Assembly: GCA_021794355.1 (NCBI GenBank)
Contig: JAJYRA010000031.1
Location: forward strand, 1 to 64,000
Source of the DNA: Thermoplasmata archaeon
GTDB taxonomy: Archaea > Thermoplasmatota > Thermoplasmata > Thermoplasmatales > Thermoplasmataceae
DNA: 64,000 bases
Direction of reading: 5' to 3'
The notes beneath the pieces are model-generated. The model was not told the origin of the DNA. It saw nothing but the letters and a program-made list of their open reading frames with translations, and searched no databases. Position 1 is the stretch's first letter. Each line of letters opens with the position of its first letter. The translations under genes were made by a program, and so were the position numbers. This document shows, piece by piece, positions 9,464 to 19,518 of this stretch.

Positions 9464-10954
9464 TTGGGGAAACCTGACACGCAAATAGATCAGGAAACTT
9501 TTAATTATCTTATAAATAATAAATATATTGAGTCATTTACAAAGGATCAGTACCTTGCATTATCCAATGAGGTTGCTGAGATTGAACAGATTTCAAAAAA
9601 TATGGCAGAGGAAAGGGCTGCTTTTCAAAAGGCGAAAAATTTAGAGGAGTCCTACTCCAATAAAATCCATTCAATCAGGTTTCATCTTGAAGGTAAAGAA
9701 AAGAAGACTGAGGAGAAAGATCAATTTCAAAAGGAAATTGATGAAGTAAATGAGATCTTTAAGGCTGAAAAGACATATGAAGAACAATTCAACCAGTTGA
9801 TGGCTAAGAAATCACAACTAAGTGGGATGGTGCCATTGGATCAGGTATACGTTAAGATAACTGATGAAGGGAAGCAAATCATTCATGATCTCTCTCTCAG
9901 GTTGTATCGGTTCTCAGATGAAGAATTCTCAAATTACCAGACTGAAATGAATGCAACCATTGGAGAACTCACAAATATAGTAGTCAGCGCTAAGGGATAC
10001 TTCAATTATCTGGAAGGAATAGTTAGTGACATTGAACAGAAGTCAACCTTGTTCAGTACGGCCATAGGTTTGGCTAAATTTAAGGATAGTGTCGAATCCG
10101 TTGAAACAAGATTTAGGAATGCCTATGAAGAGATGGGTAAATTTACGAAAAATGTTGAAAACAGGCTCATGGCAACTGAAATTCTCACAGGTTCTGGAAC
10201 TGACATCTCAGAACAAATGAGGTCGTTTGCCGAAGTCCATAAAGAAATACGGCATAAAATACATATTCCAAGAGAATCCGCCACAGCAGTAACGGCCATA
10301 ACCTTTCTTTCCAGGAGATATGATGGAACTTTCCCCTTGGAGAACCTGAAGACATTCATGAACATCACGCCTTCGTATGAATCCGCTGCAGTAATGGCTT
10401 CCATAAACAAGCCACTGGAAGATACCCAGGCGAAGTTTGTTGCAATGAAAAGAATATTTTCTGCATGGGGATATGATACTTCCGAAGATCTGGAACTGTC
10501 TTCAGCCTATGTAGCTATTTCAGATCTACAGCCAGAGGAAATTAAGGATAAGCTATCAGTGATTATAGATGCCATTAAAAATTACCTGGAGTATCCACTT
10601 GTTTCCTCTACCATAATTGCGACTGTTCCTGTTATGGAAGCTAACGAGACACTGGATTTACTTTCAAAAGCGTACAATATTATTGAAAATAATGTAAGTG
10701 GATTTGAAAAATCAGAGATAATGGCTGCTTCGGTTAGTCTTGTTCACGGAATAAAGAAGGAACTGATAACAGACGTTGATTCCAAGGCACCTGTTGTTAA
10801 TACCCCATATAATTTCCATTACATGCCCTCTCCTTTCTTCTTTCCCTTCTACATGCCCATGTTAATGGTTCAGGGAAGTTACTTTTCCACCTTCAGCGGG
10901 ATTGGTGGGGTTCATCCTGCTCATATTCATTCAGTGGGCGGGTTTTCGGGATGA
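9464..10954 (+). CDS. Uncharacterised protein with coiled-coil N-terminal half, helical-repeat C-terminal half and aromatic/Met/Pro-rich tail
   Basis: 496-aa ORF with TTG start; possible weak DUF4003-like helical repeats; tail FHYMPSPFFFPFYMPMLMV. Confidence 0.6.
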   Translation: MGKPDTQIDQETFNYLINNKYIESFTKDQYLALSNEVAEIEQISKNMAEERAAFQKAKNLEESYSNKIHSIRFHLEGKEKKTEEKDQFQKEIDEVNEIFKAEKTYEEQFNQLMAKKSQLSGMVPLDQVYVKITDEGKQIIHDLSLRLYRFSDEEFSNYQTEMNATIGELTNIVVSAKGYFNYLEGIVSDIEQKSTLFSTAIGLAKFKDSVESVETRFRNAYEEMGKFTKNVENRLMATEILTGSGTDISEQMRSFAEVHKEIRHKIHIPRESATAVTAITFLSRRYDGTFPLENLKTFMNITPSYESAAVMASINKPLEDTQAKFVAMKRIFSAWGYDTSEDLELSSAYVAISDLQPEEIKDKLSVIIDAIKNYLEYPLVSSTIIATVPVMEANETLDLLSKAYNIIENNVSGFEKSEIMAASVSLVHGIKKELITDVDSKAPVVNTPYNFHYMPSPFFFPFYMPMLMVQGSYFSTFSGIGGVHPAHIHSVGGFSG

Positions 10955-12000
10955 AGAAAGCAATCCTCATTTCCCTGTTTATTTTCTCCTTAATGATTGC
11001 TGGTTCCATTCCACAGGCTCAGGTGAATACATCTCCAAGCTCGGGTACCTTCTTTCAGTACAGAGAGCTTGTCGTTATAGATAATGGAAAAGGGAATTAC
11101 TCCGGATATCAGAGCAGGACATGGATCAATGGAACAGAAAAAGTCACCGGTCTTAGCGCTCAGGGAAATGTGCAAATGACCTACAATTATTCATGCAGCA
11201 TAAAGTCACCAAGGCTCGACTACTATAATCCTCAAATAGCTAAAGGAATTTTTACATTCTCAGATATAAACTGCAAATATGTAAATGGAACTGACAATGA
11301 AACGGGTTACACAAACCCATCCGTATGGTTTTACACAAATACCTCAATTCCTTCTGGATCAACAAGAGAAGTTCTGAACACTAATATGACAGTTATATCT
11401 ACAGACTATAATTATACTCCTCCAACTGGTAATGCACTTATAAAAACCATTTATCTAACAAATATGAGCGGATATGTAAGGAATGATGAATATGGGAAAT
11501 TCAATGCAACTTATAATTGGACTGCTTATTATGACAGATCCACCGGATTTATTGTAGCGTACGTTTACTCAGAGACTGATTCCAATGGGAGGGGAGATGG
11601 ATTCAGTTGCACAAACACACTGTACGTTTCGGATTCAAGTTATGGTATTGCAATAAGCGCCTCTAAACCACACCTATCAAAAACATCTCCTTTTCCATAT
11701 GTTCTTCTAGAGTTTATAGGCGTATTTGTCATTGTCATTCTTATTCTAGTGGCCTTATTGTCTAGGAAGGGAAAGAGAAATAAGATTAAACAGCATTCTA
11801 CTCCGAACAGAGTCAATGATAACATGAATGAGAATGTGAATAAGAATAGGGAAGATGAAAAGATAGATCTTGAACCTAAATCTCAGGGAACTGAACAGGT
11901 TGTCATAAAGGAGATTGTAAAGGTAAAATGTCAGTACTGTGGTGCCCTCATAGACTCAACGGCTGAGAAATGTCCATTCTGTGGAGCTCCCAGGAATTAA
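10951..12000 (+). CDS. Secreted/membrane protein with C-terminal zinc ribbon
   Basis: Signal-like N-terminus, many N-glycosylation sequons, TM segment FPYVLLEFIGVFVIVILILVALL, C-terminal VKCQYCGALIDSTAEKCPFCGAPRN; ATGA overlap with the preceding ORF. Confidence 0.75.
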   Translation: MKKAILISLFIFSLMIAGSIPQAQVNTSPSSGTFFQYRELVVIDNGKGNYSGYQSRTWINGTEKVTGLSAQGNVQMTYNYSCSIKSPRLDYYNPQIAKGIFTFSDINCKYVNGTDNETGYTNPSVWFYTNTSIPSGSTREVLNTNMTVISTDYNYTPPTGNALIKTIYLTNMSGYVRNDEYGKFNATYNWTAYYDRSTGFIVAYVYSETDSNGRGDGFSCTNTLYVSDSSYGIAISASKPHLSKTSPFPYVLLEFIGVFVIVILILVALLSRKGKRNKIKQHSTPNRVNDNMNENVNKNREDEKIDLEPKSQGTEQVVIKEIVKVKCQYCGALIDSTAEKCPFCGAPRN

Positions 12001-12052
12001 ATGATCAATTCATAATCAGAATCTGAATAAAGCAAAAAAATCTTCAAGCTTT

Positions 12053-12805
12053 TTATGGGTGAAACCACCTATATATCTTTCCCACATCTGCAAACCCAAA
12101 TTTTATTGCAATTTCCCTTGAATAAGTGCTTTTTTCAGGGATCTCCGACACAACTTTCCTTAATCTCACAAATCTAGCCCATTGAATTCTGGCGGTAACC
12201 AGAGATTCCCCTATTCTCATATTTCTATAATTCTCCTGAACATAGAGGCTGTGCAATCTCCCAATTCCTTCAAAAATACCTAACCATCCCATACCCACAA
12301 TTTTGGATTCTTTAATACAGATAAAACATTTTTCCCCGTGTTGCAGTGCCGAATTGACCCAGTTAATGTTCACTTTCCCATAGGCGTTTAACATGAAACG
12401 AATCAGATCACCACGCTTCATTTCATCAAAAATCTGAATCTGTTGTTTCAAAACGAGATCATTTCTCACCATTCCAATGTCAATAGAAAATAGGGTTTCG
12501 TATGTGCAGGAAGAAATACAAGGAAAGGATGTAAAGAACTCAGAATCTGGCTTTAAATGATAGAATTTCAATGCCGTATTCCTGTCATTGGTGAAGCAAG
12601 TTCCGGACTTTTCTACCGGATCGTAAACAAAAAGGGATTCAGGAGTTTTATCTTTGGAATAGGCAACATAGAGTTCTCCGTTACTTTCCATTGCCTCTTG
12701 GACAAATAGAGGAATGAAGTAGTTGAGAGTAGAATAATTCAACTTGTGGAAAATTAAGGATATTTCCCCGGGAGAAATTTCATCGACTCGAATCACTTTC
12801 CCCAT
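12053..12805 (-). CDS. GNAT-family N-acetyltransferase
   Basis: C-terminal LHSLYVQENYRNMRIGESLVTARIQWAR...AIKFGFADVGKIYRW. Confidence 0.75.
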   Translation of the reverse strand: MGKVIRVDEISPGEISLIFHKLNYSTLNYFIPLFVQEAMESNGELYVAYSKDKTPESLFVYDPVEKSGTCFTNDRNTALKFYHLKPDSEFFTSFPCISSCTYETLFSIDIGMVRNDLVLKQQIQIFDEMKRGDLIRFMLNAYGKVNINWVNSALQHGEKCFICIKESKIVGMGWLGIFEGIGRLHSLYVQENYRNMRIGESLVTARIQWARFVRLRKVVSEIPEKSTYSREIAIKFGFADVGKIYRWFHP

Positions 12806-12931
12806 ATGCCATGGTTAGATGAATTTGTAATATTTAATTTTAGATATTATTCCGGAAATTATCAATATACGAGTTATAAGAGTCTGGAGAAGAAAAAATA
12901 AAATCTTATACGAAAACAGCATTTCAGAACA

Positions 12932-13168
12932 TTGGATATCTCATTGGATTTCATGGATAACCCCAAAATATTGGAAATATTCTCTAAGTGTTTAACTCCA
13001 GAAAATGATAAAAGAATAGATCTAAAGTGGGTCAGTCAGGATCACTTGATTATTACGATTAAAAGGGTAAAATTAACTTCTCTTTATAGCCTGACAGATG
13101 AATTCTTAAAAATTAAGGATTTAATTTCAGAAGTTACAAATAAGGTCACTCCTGAACCTCAAGATTGA
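12932..13168 (+). CDS. KEOPS complex Pcc1-like subunit
   Basis: 78 aa, [49 protein letters not shown] resembles Pcc1; convergent with tfb. Confidence 0.55.
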   Translation: MDISLDFMDNPKILEIFSKCLTPENDKRIDLKWVSQDHLIITIKRVKLTSLYSLTDEFLKIKDLISEVTNKVTPEPQD

Positions 13169-14087
13169 GTTTTTCAGTCAGTTCTTTATACCTGTTTCTT
13201 ATGGTAACCTCTGTTACTCCTGCAACCTCAGCAACTGATCTCTGTGTCCTTCTTTCATTCATGAGAATTGAGGCTATATATATGGCAGCTGCAGCCACTC
13301 CAGTCGGGCCTTTTCCTGACGTCAGATCATTATCCTGAGCTAATTTAATTATCTCAGCAGCCTGTTTTCTTGTATCGAGCGATAACTTTAATTTACTGCA
13401 AAATCTGTTCAGGTAATCCTCAGGCTTTGAGGGCATGATATTCAACTGTAGATATCTGCTCATAATACGATAAGTACGTCCAATTTCTTTTTTCTTGACC
13501 CTGGTTATGGAAGCAATTTCATCCAGTGTTCTCGGAACATTTGTTATTCTGCAGGCGGCATAGAGTGATCCGGCAACCACTCCCTCTATGCTTCTACCTC
13601 TAATCATGTTCTGCTTAACTGCCTTCCTGTAAATCACTGCAGCAGTCTCCCTTACATCATTGGGTATGCTTAAATTTGATGCCATTCTTTCCATTTCCTG
13701 AAGAGCCTGGGACAGGTTTCTTTCAGCTGCATTTGAAACTTTTATTCTTTTCTGCCACTTTCTCAATCTATAAAGTTGTGCTCTGTTTCTGGTTGGAATA
13801 GATTTCCCATAAGAATCCTTATTTTTCCATGAAATATCTGTGGATAATCCTTTATCGTGTAGGGTAAAGGTCATGGGAGATCCGGCCCTTGCTCTGGATT
13901 CATTTTGTTCCGTGTCAAATGCTCTCCATTCTGGTCCCTGATCAATATAACTTTCATCAATAACAATCCCACACTTGTTGCAGACCAGTTCACCCCTTTC
14001 GTAATCCCTAGAAAGGTCAGTAGATCCACATTCAGGGCACTTTTCGATCTGCTCTATTTTTTTCTTCTCTTTTTCCATTCTAATCAC
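13146..14087 (-). CDS. tfb: Transcription initiation factor IIB
   Basis: [29 protein letters not shown] zinc ribbon, two cyclin-like repeats, [12 protein letters not shown]. Confidence 0.97.
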   Translation of the reverse strand: MIRMEKEKKKIEQIEKCPECGSTDLSRDYERGELVCNKCGIVIDESYIDQGPEWRAFDTEQNESRARAGSPMTFTLHDKGLSTDISWKNKDSYGKSIPTRNRAQLYRLRKWQKRIKVSNAAERNLSQALQEMERMASNLSIPNDVRETAAVIYRKAVKQNMIRGRSIEGVVAGSLYAACRITNVPRTLDEIASITRVKKKEIGRTYRIMSRYLQLNIMPSKPEDYLNRFCSKLKLSLDTRKQAAEIIKLAQDNDLTSGKGPTGVAAAAIYIASILMNERRTQRSVAEVAGVTEVTIRNRYKELTEKLNLEVQE

Positions 14088-14303
14088 CTAATTTCTTACA
14101 AAAACTCTCTTATCATCAGAATCAAATTTCTTTGAAAGTACAACAACACCCATGGGTTGCTCCGGAGTACCAATAATCCTGACTACCCTACCTACTTTAT
14201 TTCCCCTATTATCAAAGACTGCTCTATTCATCATATCCTGAGTTACGTCTGTTACAACAAACTCATTTCCCAGGTCATGAAAGATAGTGAGAGCTAATTG
14301 CAT
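14088..14303 (-). CDS. gar1: H/ACA RNP component Gar1-like protein
   Basis: VFDNRGNKVGRVVRIIGTPEQPMGVVVL, directly upstream of tfb as in many archaea. Confidence 0.85.
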   Translation of the reverse strand: MQLALTIFHDLGNEFVVTDVTQDMMNRAVFDNRGNKVGRVVRIIGTPEQPMGVVVLSKKFDSDDKRVFVRN

Positions 14304-14520
14304 ATATTAACGTAATAGTTTATGATCCTATAAATCTTTCGTAAACATATTAAAAATTACTTCTCCATCTATTAAAACATATCACAATTAATTCTTCAAA
14401 GTTGCCCCTTTTATTCGCTCCTTAGGCATTTTATTAAGCTTTTATAATTTTGATAATTATGAGCAGGCGATTATTTCGATAGGTAAAAATGGCTAAAAGT
14501 AATACACTCTACATCGGCAT

Positions 14521-15087
14521 ATGAAGATATATGTAATAGACAATGGCGGTCAGTGGACTCACAAGGAGTGGAAGGTTCTCAGAGGATTGGGTGTTGAAAG
14601 CGAAATCCTTGATAATGATGTGGATTTCTTGAACATAAAAGATTCAGATGGCTGGGTTCTGTCTGGGGGAGCACCAAGTATTACCAACGAAATTCCTAAA
14701 TTAGGTAAAATATCAGAAATTTTGGACAATTCCGATGTACCTGTTTTTGGCATCTGCATTGGGGCGCAATTTATGGCATTGCATTTCAATGGGGAAGTTA
14801 GGAAGGCACCCTACCCAGAATTTGGGAAAACGATGGCGCAATTTTTTGATCAGGGGAGTATCTTCAGAGATGTACCTGATAATATTATTGTATGGGAAAA
14901 CCACAATGATGAGATTGTATCCCTTAATGACGAGTTTGTGACTTGCGCAAGGTCAAAAAACTGCCATGTACAGGCTTTTTACTCGAAAAGGCGACCATTT
15001 TTTGGGGTACAGTTTCATCCAGAGGTTGAAAATACACAAATGGGTAAGGAAATGTTCAAATCCTTCTTAGAATATTGTAAGAGGTGA
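14521..15087 (+). CDS. guaAA: GMP synthase glutamine amidotransferase subunit (subunit A)
   Basis: 188 aa; VFGICIGAQFMA nucleophile elbow, FGVQFHPEV. Confidence 0.92.
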   Translation: MKIYVIDNGGQWTHKEWKVLRGLGVESEILDNDVDFLNIKDSDGWVLSGGAPSITNEIPKLGKISEILDNSDVPVFGICIGAQFMALHFNGEVRKAPYPEFGKTMAQFFDQGSIFRDVPDNIIVWENHNDEIVSLNDEFVTCARSKNCHVQAFYSKRRPFFGVQFHPEVENTQMGKEMFKSFLEYCKR

Positions 15088-15091
15088 TAAT

Positions 15092-15352
15092 ATGATCTCG
15101 ACTGGCAATTTAATAGAAAAACCTGTCTATACTGAAAAAGGCATTCTGGTTGGAAACGTGTATGATGTAATCCTGGACTTTGAAAATGGATCAATATATG
15201 GTATACTGATAAAAGATACAAACACCGGCGTTGTGAACGAGGGTATACCCATATCCATTCCATTCAGATGGATCAAGGCAATTGGGGATGCAATCCTTCT
15301 CCTGACATTTCCTGATAAGGTAAATTATAATAGAAGGAACACAACTCAATAG
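15092..15352 (+). CDS. PRC-barrel domain protein
   Basis: 86 aa, KGILVGNVYDVILDFENGSIYGILI...IPFRWIKAIGDAILL. Confidence 0.8.
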   Translation: MISTGNLIEKPVYTEKGILVGNVYDVILDFENGSIYGILIKDTNTGVVNEGIPISIPFRWIKAIGDAILLLTFPDKVNYNRRNTTQ

Positions 15353-15690
15353 GCAAGGTATTTCTGAGGCTAATCAATGGGAAAGCGTAACAGAAGATAA
15401 TATTATGCAGTCAACCAATGAAAGGTATATCTTAGTGTTATGCTGAAGACAGTGCATAGAATCCTTTAAGTGAATCTGTATCCGTGAAATACACTCCTAA
15501 CTTATGCGGAAAGTTCCAACTTCTAAGGTTATTTGTGGAATTTAAACTGGCTTTATCGAATTTCTATATGAAGATTTATTGCCCACAATTCCAGAGAATC
15601 TGGTGTACTCTTATCTCTCTAATCAGACTCTTGAGGGATACTGTTGACACGGTAAAACTTAATTAATGTTTAAAAATGAGGGACTAAAAG

Positions 15691-17520
15691 ATGAGCTTAT
15701 CACGTAGATTTCCGGTGGCTGCTAGGTTGTATAAAAAAATGATGTCAACCGCTACCGGGAAGTGGGCTCTCATTGGAACACTTATAGGGATAATTGCTGG
15801 TCTTGGCTCCATTGCTCTTTATCTTTCCATAGAATATGTTACTAAATACCTGCTAACAGAACTTACTGGATTTGCCCCTCCGCGATCCGGTCTCATAGCA
15901 GGTGTTACTTTTTACAAATTTTCTCCAAACATTCATTATCTATTCATACCACTCTCATTAATAATTGGCGGTCTCGCTGTTGCTGCAATACTGAATAAAA
16001 CTGCCCCAGAGGCAAAAGGTCATGGCACTGATGCAGCCATAAGCGCGTTCCACAACGATCAGGGAAGAATCAGGAAAAGGATACCACTGGTGAAGACTAT
16101 AGCATCTGCAATCACCATCGGATCAGGGGGAAGTGCTGGAAGAGAGGGACCCACTGCACAGATTGCAGCAGGTTTTGGATCCTTTCTATCAGATATATTT
16201 CATCTTGACGATCACGATAGGAGAATAGCTGAGGCTGCAGGAATAGGTGCAGGAATTGGAAGTATATTTCTAGCTCCTCTTGGTGGTGCTATTCTCAGCA
16301 CTGAGATTTTATACAAGAAAGACTTTGAGACAGAGGCATTAATCCCCTCAACTATTGCTTCAGTTGTTGGTTATTCCATTTTTGGTTACTTTACAGGATA
16401 TAAAACAATATTTGTGCTACCTGTGACCCAGATTATAGGCTTCTATCACCCACTTTCACTGCTTGCATACGTTGTAATAGGTATCCTCGCAGGCCTTTCA
16501 GCCATATTTTACATTAAGGTTTTCTATGGTATGTCCAGCATTTTTTTAAAAGCAAAGAGAATTTCACCCTATGCAAAGCCCGCCATTGGTGGCGCCGCCG
16601 TAGGAATAATTGCCATATTTTTTCCCGAAGTTTTAGGTTTAGGTTACGGATGGGTTCAACAGATTTTAGACAATAATTTTTCATTGTTTGGTTCCAGTTA
16701 CCTTTCCCTATTTGCGATTTTTGTATTATTATTTTTCCTTAAAACTCTCGCAACTTCTCTCACAATTGGATCTGAAGGTTCAGGTGGGGTATTTGCCCCT
16801 GGTCTTGTTATAGGAGCCTTTATGGGAGCTGCAATTGCAATTCCCCTCAGGGTGATATTTCCTTTTTTAAGTTTTGATGAAATAGTAATTGTATCAATGA
16901 TATCCATGTTTGGAGGAGCTTCGAAAGCCCCAATTGCCATAATTATTATGGGTACTGAGATGACCGGCTCCTATGCCCTATTTATACCGTTGATGCTTGC
17001 CACAACCCTAAGTTATTTTGTAAGTGGAAATCTATCCATATATCGTTCCCAAGTTTTAGATAGAAGTCAATCTCCTGCCCATACTGATGAATACAGGAAG
17101 CCAATCATGGATGAAATCCCCGTATACACTGCAATGAAAAAGGATTATTTTAGGATAGGAAAGAACGAACCCTTGAGGAATGGCATAAATAGGATAAGGG
17201 AAAGCAAGACAAAAGGGGTTGTTGTGGAGGACGATGGGAAATTAGAGGGATATCTTTCCATAGAGGATATACCATTAGATGCTGACTACAATCAGACAGT
17301 GGAGACGATTATGCAAACCAATGTACCGAAGATATCCAGCAACGAAAATCTACACGTCGCTTTGAACCGACTGACCACTGAAGTCTCTGGCAAATTAGTA
17401 GTAATTGATCCTGGTGACCCCAACACGGCAGTAGGTACATTGACCCTTTCAGAGATAGCGGATGCATATAACAGGGAAATAAGAAGGATAAAAGAAGTCC
17501 AGAGATTGGAGACAAAATGA
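15691..17520 (+). CDS. ClC-family chloride channel/transporter with C-terminal CBS domains
   Basis: GSGGSAGREGPTAQI, GSEGSGGVFAPGLVIGAFMGA signatures; two CBS-like repeats at the C-terminus. Confidence 0.95.
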   Translation: MSLSRRFPVAARLYKKMMSTATGKWALIGTLIGIIAGLGSIALYLSIEYVTKYLLTELTGFAPPRSGLIAGVTFYKFSPNIHYLFIPLSLIIGGLAVAAILNKTAPEAKGHGTDAAISAFHNDQGRIRKRIPLVKTIASAITIGSGGSAGREGPTAQIAAGFGSFLSDIFHLDDHDRRIAEAAGIGAGIGSIFLAPLGGAILSTEILYKKDFETEALIPSTIASVVGYSIFGYFTGYKTIFVLPVTQIIGFYHPLSLLAYVVIGILAGLSAIFYIKVFYGMSSIFLKAKRISPYAKPAIGGAAVGIIAIFFPEVLGLGYGWVQQILDNNFSLFGSSYLSLFAIFVLLFFLKTLATSLTIGSEGSGGVFAPGLVIGAFMGAAIAIPLRVIFPFLSFDEIVIVSMISMFGGASKAPIAIIIMGTEMTGSYALFIPLMLATTLSYFVSGNLSIYRSQVLDRSQSPAHTDEYRKPIMDEIPVYTAMKKDYFRIGKNEPLRNGINRIRESKTKGVVVEDDGKLEGYLSIEDIPLDADYNQTVETIMQTNVPKISSNENLHVALNRLTTEVSGKLVVIDPGDPNTAVGTLTLSEIADAYNREIRRIKEVQRLETK

Positions 17521-17526
17521 TTTGGT

Positions 17527-18588
17527 TCAAAATAAGAAAGCAGCGTAGGTTAGGTTTCCACCAGAGATTATTATTTGAAAAACCAAATATGTTGCTATGG
17601 TAAAGGAAAATGTGGAATACAGACTATCAAATAATCCTGCTCCTCCTATTATTCCACCCTTTCCTGATAGTCCAGATGCATGAATGCCCTTTATTAAGTC
17701 AACAACAAATTCTGAAAAAAATATCATTGGAAAAATCAATGTTGAATCCACAATTTGAAGATTTCTGGGAGTTGAAAAATATAGTATTATGAACCATAAG
17801 AAAATCAGGCTTATCTTTATTCTGTAATGTGGATATGAAATTACTGAGCCTGTATATTTTCCGTCTTTTTCCTCTGGTTTCATTATTACAACAAAGAAAA
17901 GGATCAAGAATAGAAGTTCTATCAAAATATCGTAAAATGGAGGAAAAGAGCTATTTATCAACAGTCTGTAAGCTGAAAGGACTGAAAATATTAATATAAC
18001 TATTACAACGCCATTTATGCCTCTCTTTCTGGTTATGAAGAAATTAAACTGTGAAAACAGAACAATTAATCCATAGAAGATGGGAATCATATACGTATCC
18101 TTAAGGATGAATATGGAACCCGATGACAATCCAGTTAGAAAACAGGTAATCGCAATCCCCATAGTTGTTGCCACGAGTAAAGCTCTTCCTGCCTTATGTT
18201 CTGCTTTCTTATAATGGGTTTCATTTCTTTTTAAAACTAATGTAAAATTAATAACGAATAAGCCAATGGCTATCCATATTAAGGAATCCAGAAGAAAACG
18301 AATACTTAGCATGGATACTACCATATTTTTTAAGCCAGAGGAAAAATCCAACCGTAAGGAAATAAAGGCCAACCACGAAATAATCCACACTTCTGAAGCA
18401 TCCTTTGGAGAAACGGGATCAAACCATAAAATGGCCACTATGGTCATAAAAAAAGAAACTGTGAGCGAAGCAAGAATTTCAATGGATAAACTATCAATAT
18501 TTTTTAAATATAAATAAATCAAAATAAATACTAGGGGTAAAGAAAGAAGGGTTTTTTTAATATTGAGTACATCAACATAAATGTTCAT
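17527..18588 (-). CDS. Polytopic membrane protein of unknown function (possibly DUF1614-like)
   Basis: Multiple hydrophobic segments; C-terminal IGGAGLFDSLYSTFSFTIATYLV. Confidence 0.55.
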   Translation of the reverse strand: MNIYVDVLNIKKTLLSLPLVFILIYLYLKNIDSLSIEILASLTVSFFMTIVAILWFDPVSPKDASEVWIISWLAFISLRLDFSSGLKNMVVSMLSIRFLLDSLIWIAIGLFVINFTLVLKRNETHYKKAEHKAGRALLVATTMGIAITCFLTGLSSGSIFILKDTYMIPIFYGLIVLFSQFNFFITRKRGINGVVIVILIFSVLSAYRLLINSSFPPFYDILIELLFLILFFVVIMKPEEKDGKYTGSVISYPHYRIKISLIFLWFIILYFSTPRNLQIVDSTLIFPMIFFSEFVVDLIKGIHASGLSGKGGIIGGAGLFDSLYSTFSFTIATYLVFQIIISGGNLTYAAFLF

Positions 18589-18611
18589 TCAAATTCGTTA
18601 CCTAACTCTCA

Positions 18612-19418
18612 TTATACCACCGATGATACTGTATTGCCAAATTCAGTTGTTCCAGTCGTAATGCCAACATAAGCTGAAAGATCATTGATCAATACTCCAG
18701 GTTGCTTTCCAGAAATTGCAGCTGGATTGTATATCTCTCCTTCCAAGTAGTATGTGCCTGAGGGGCCAGTTATGATAAAACTTGAGGTCAGGTGACCCGC
18801 ATAGCTGGCAATTGCTTGACCACTTAAACCCGCAGTGGGGTACTGGGTCTCATATTTTACGAAAATGGAAGATATAGATGAAGGGAATTTGGCATCCAGC
18901 ACTGAAACCCCATGGTTTATTGAAGATTGACCATCCGGTGGAAGATATTCCCCATAAACGTAGAGAACGTGGAAATGGTAACTAATACCACTGAGGGTGT
19001 AGGAGAAATTATTGAACAACAATCCAGGTATATTGGTTGGACTCTCGTTGGGATCACTGAAGTGCATTTCCTTGTATATGGTGGAATTTGATAGGGAAGG
19101 ATCATGAGTGTGTATATAATTGTACACAACCCAGCTATCAGCGGCCCCTATGGGGCACCCCTGCCAAGAGAGAAAATATATGTTAACTCCGCCTTGAGGA
19201 GAAACGTCAGAACTGCTTATTTTTATGAATTGTCCACTGCTAACTGTGTTGGATTTCGATGTGGACGAATTAAACACTCCTGAAAATATTATTACACCAG
19301 TTACTACAACAACAGCAATAATAATGCTTACAGCCATAGTTAGAATGCGTCTCCTCTTTTGAATGAGTGTTCTGAGCTCCTCTTCCTGCTTTCTATTTTG
19401 CTTCTTGGGGTTAGCCAT
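18612..19418 (-). CDS. DUF929-like membrane-anchored protein
   Basis: N-terminal TM followed by FLSWQGCPIGAADSWVVYNYI, a motif I associate with DUF929; start at MANPKKQ. Confidence 0.7.
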   Translation of the reverse strand: MANPKKQNRKQEEELRTLIQKRRRILTMAVSIIIAVVVVTGVIIFSGVFNSSTSKSNTVSSGQFIKISSSDVSPQGGVNIYFLSWQGCPIGAADSWVVYNYIHTHDPSLSNSTIYKEMHFSDPNESPTNIPGLLFNNFSYTLSGISYHFHVLYVYGEYLPPDGQSSINHGVSVLDAKFPSSISSIFVKYETQYPTAGLSGQAIASYAGHLTSSFIITGPSGTYYLEGEIYNPAAISGKQPGVLINDLSAYVGITTGTTEFGNTVSSVV

Positions 19419-19518
19419 TGCTATAAATATCAAAAATGCGTATTTAAAGATTCTATAAATGTTACCTCAAGTCTTGAATTAATGGAATATATTATTAACC
19501 GATGTGGTATATTTGTCC

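Noticed and set aside
15484-15666. 60-aa + strand ORF before the ClC gene
   Set aside because: No recognisable pattern; likely chance ORF in the intergenic region.
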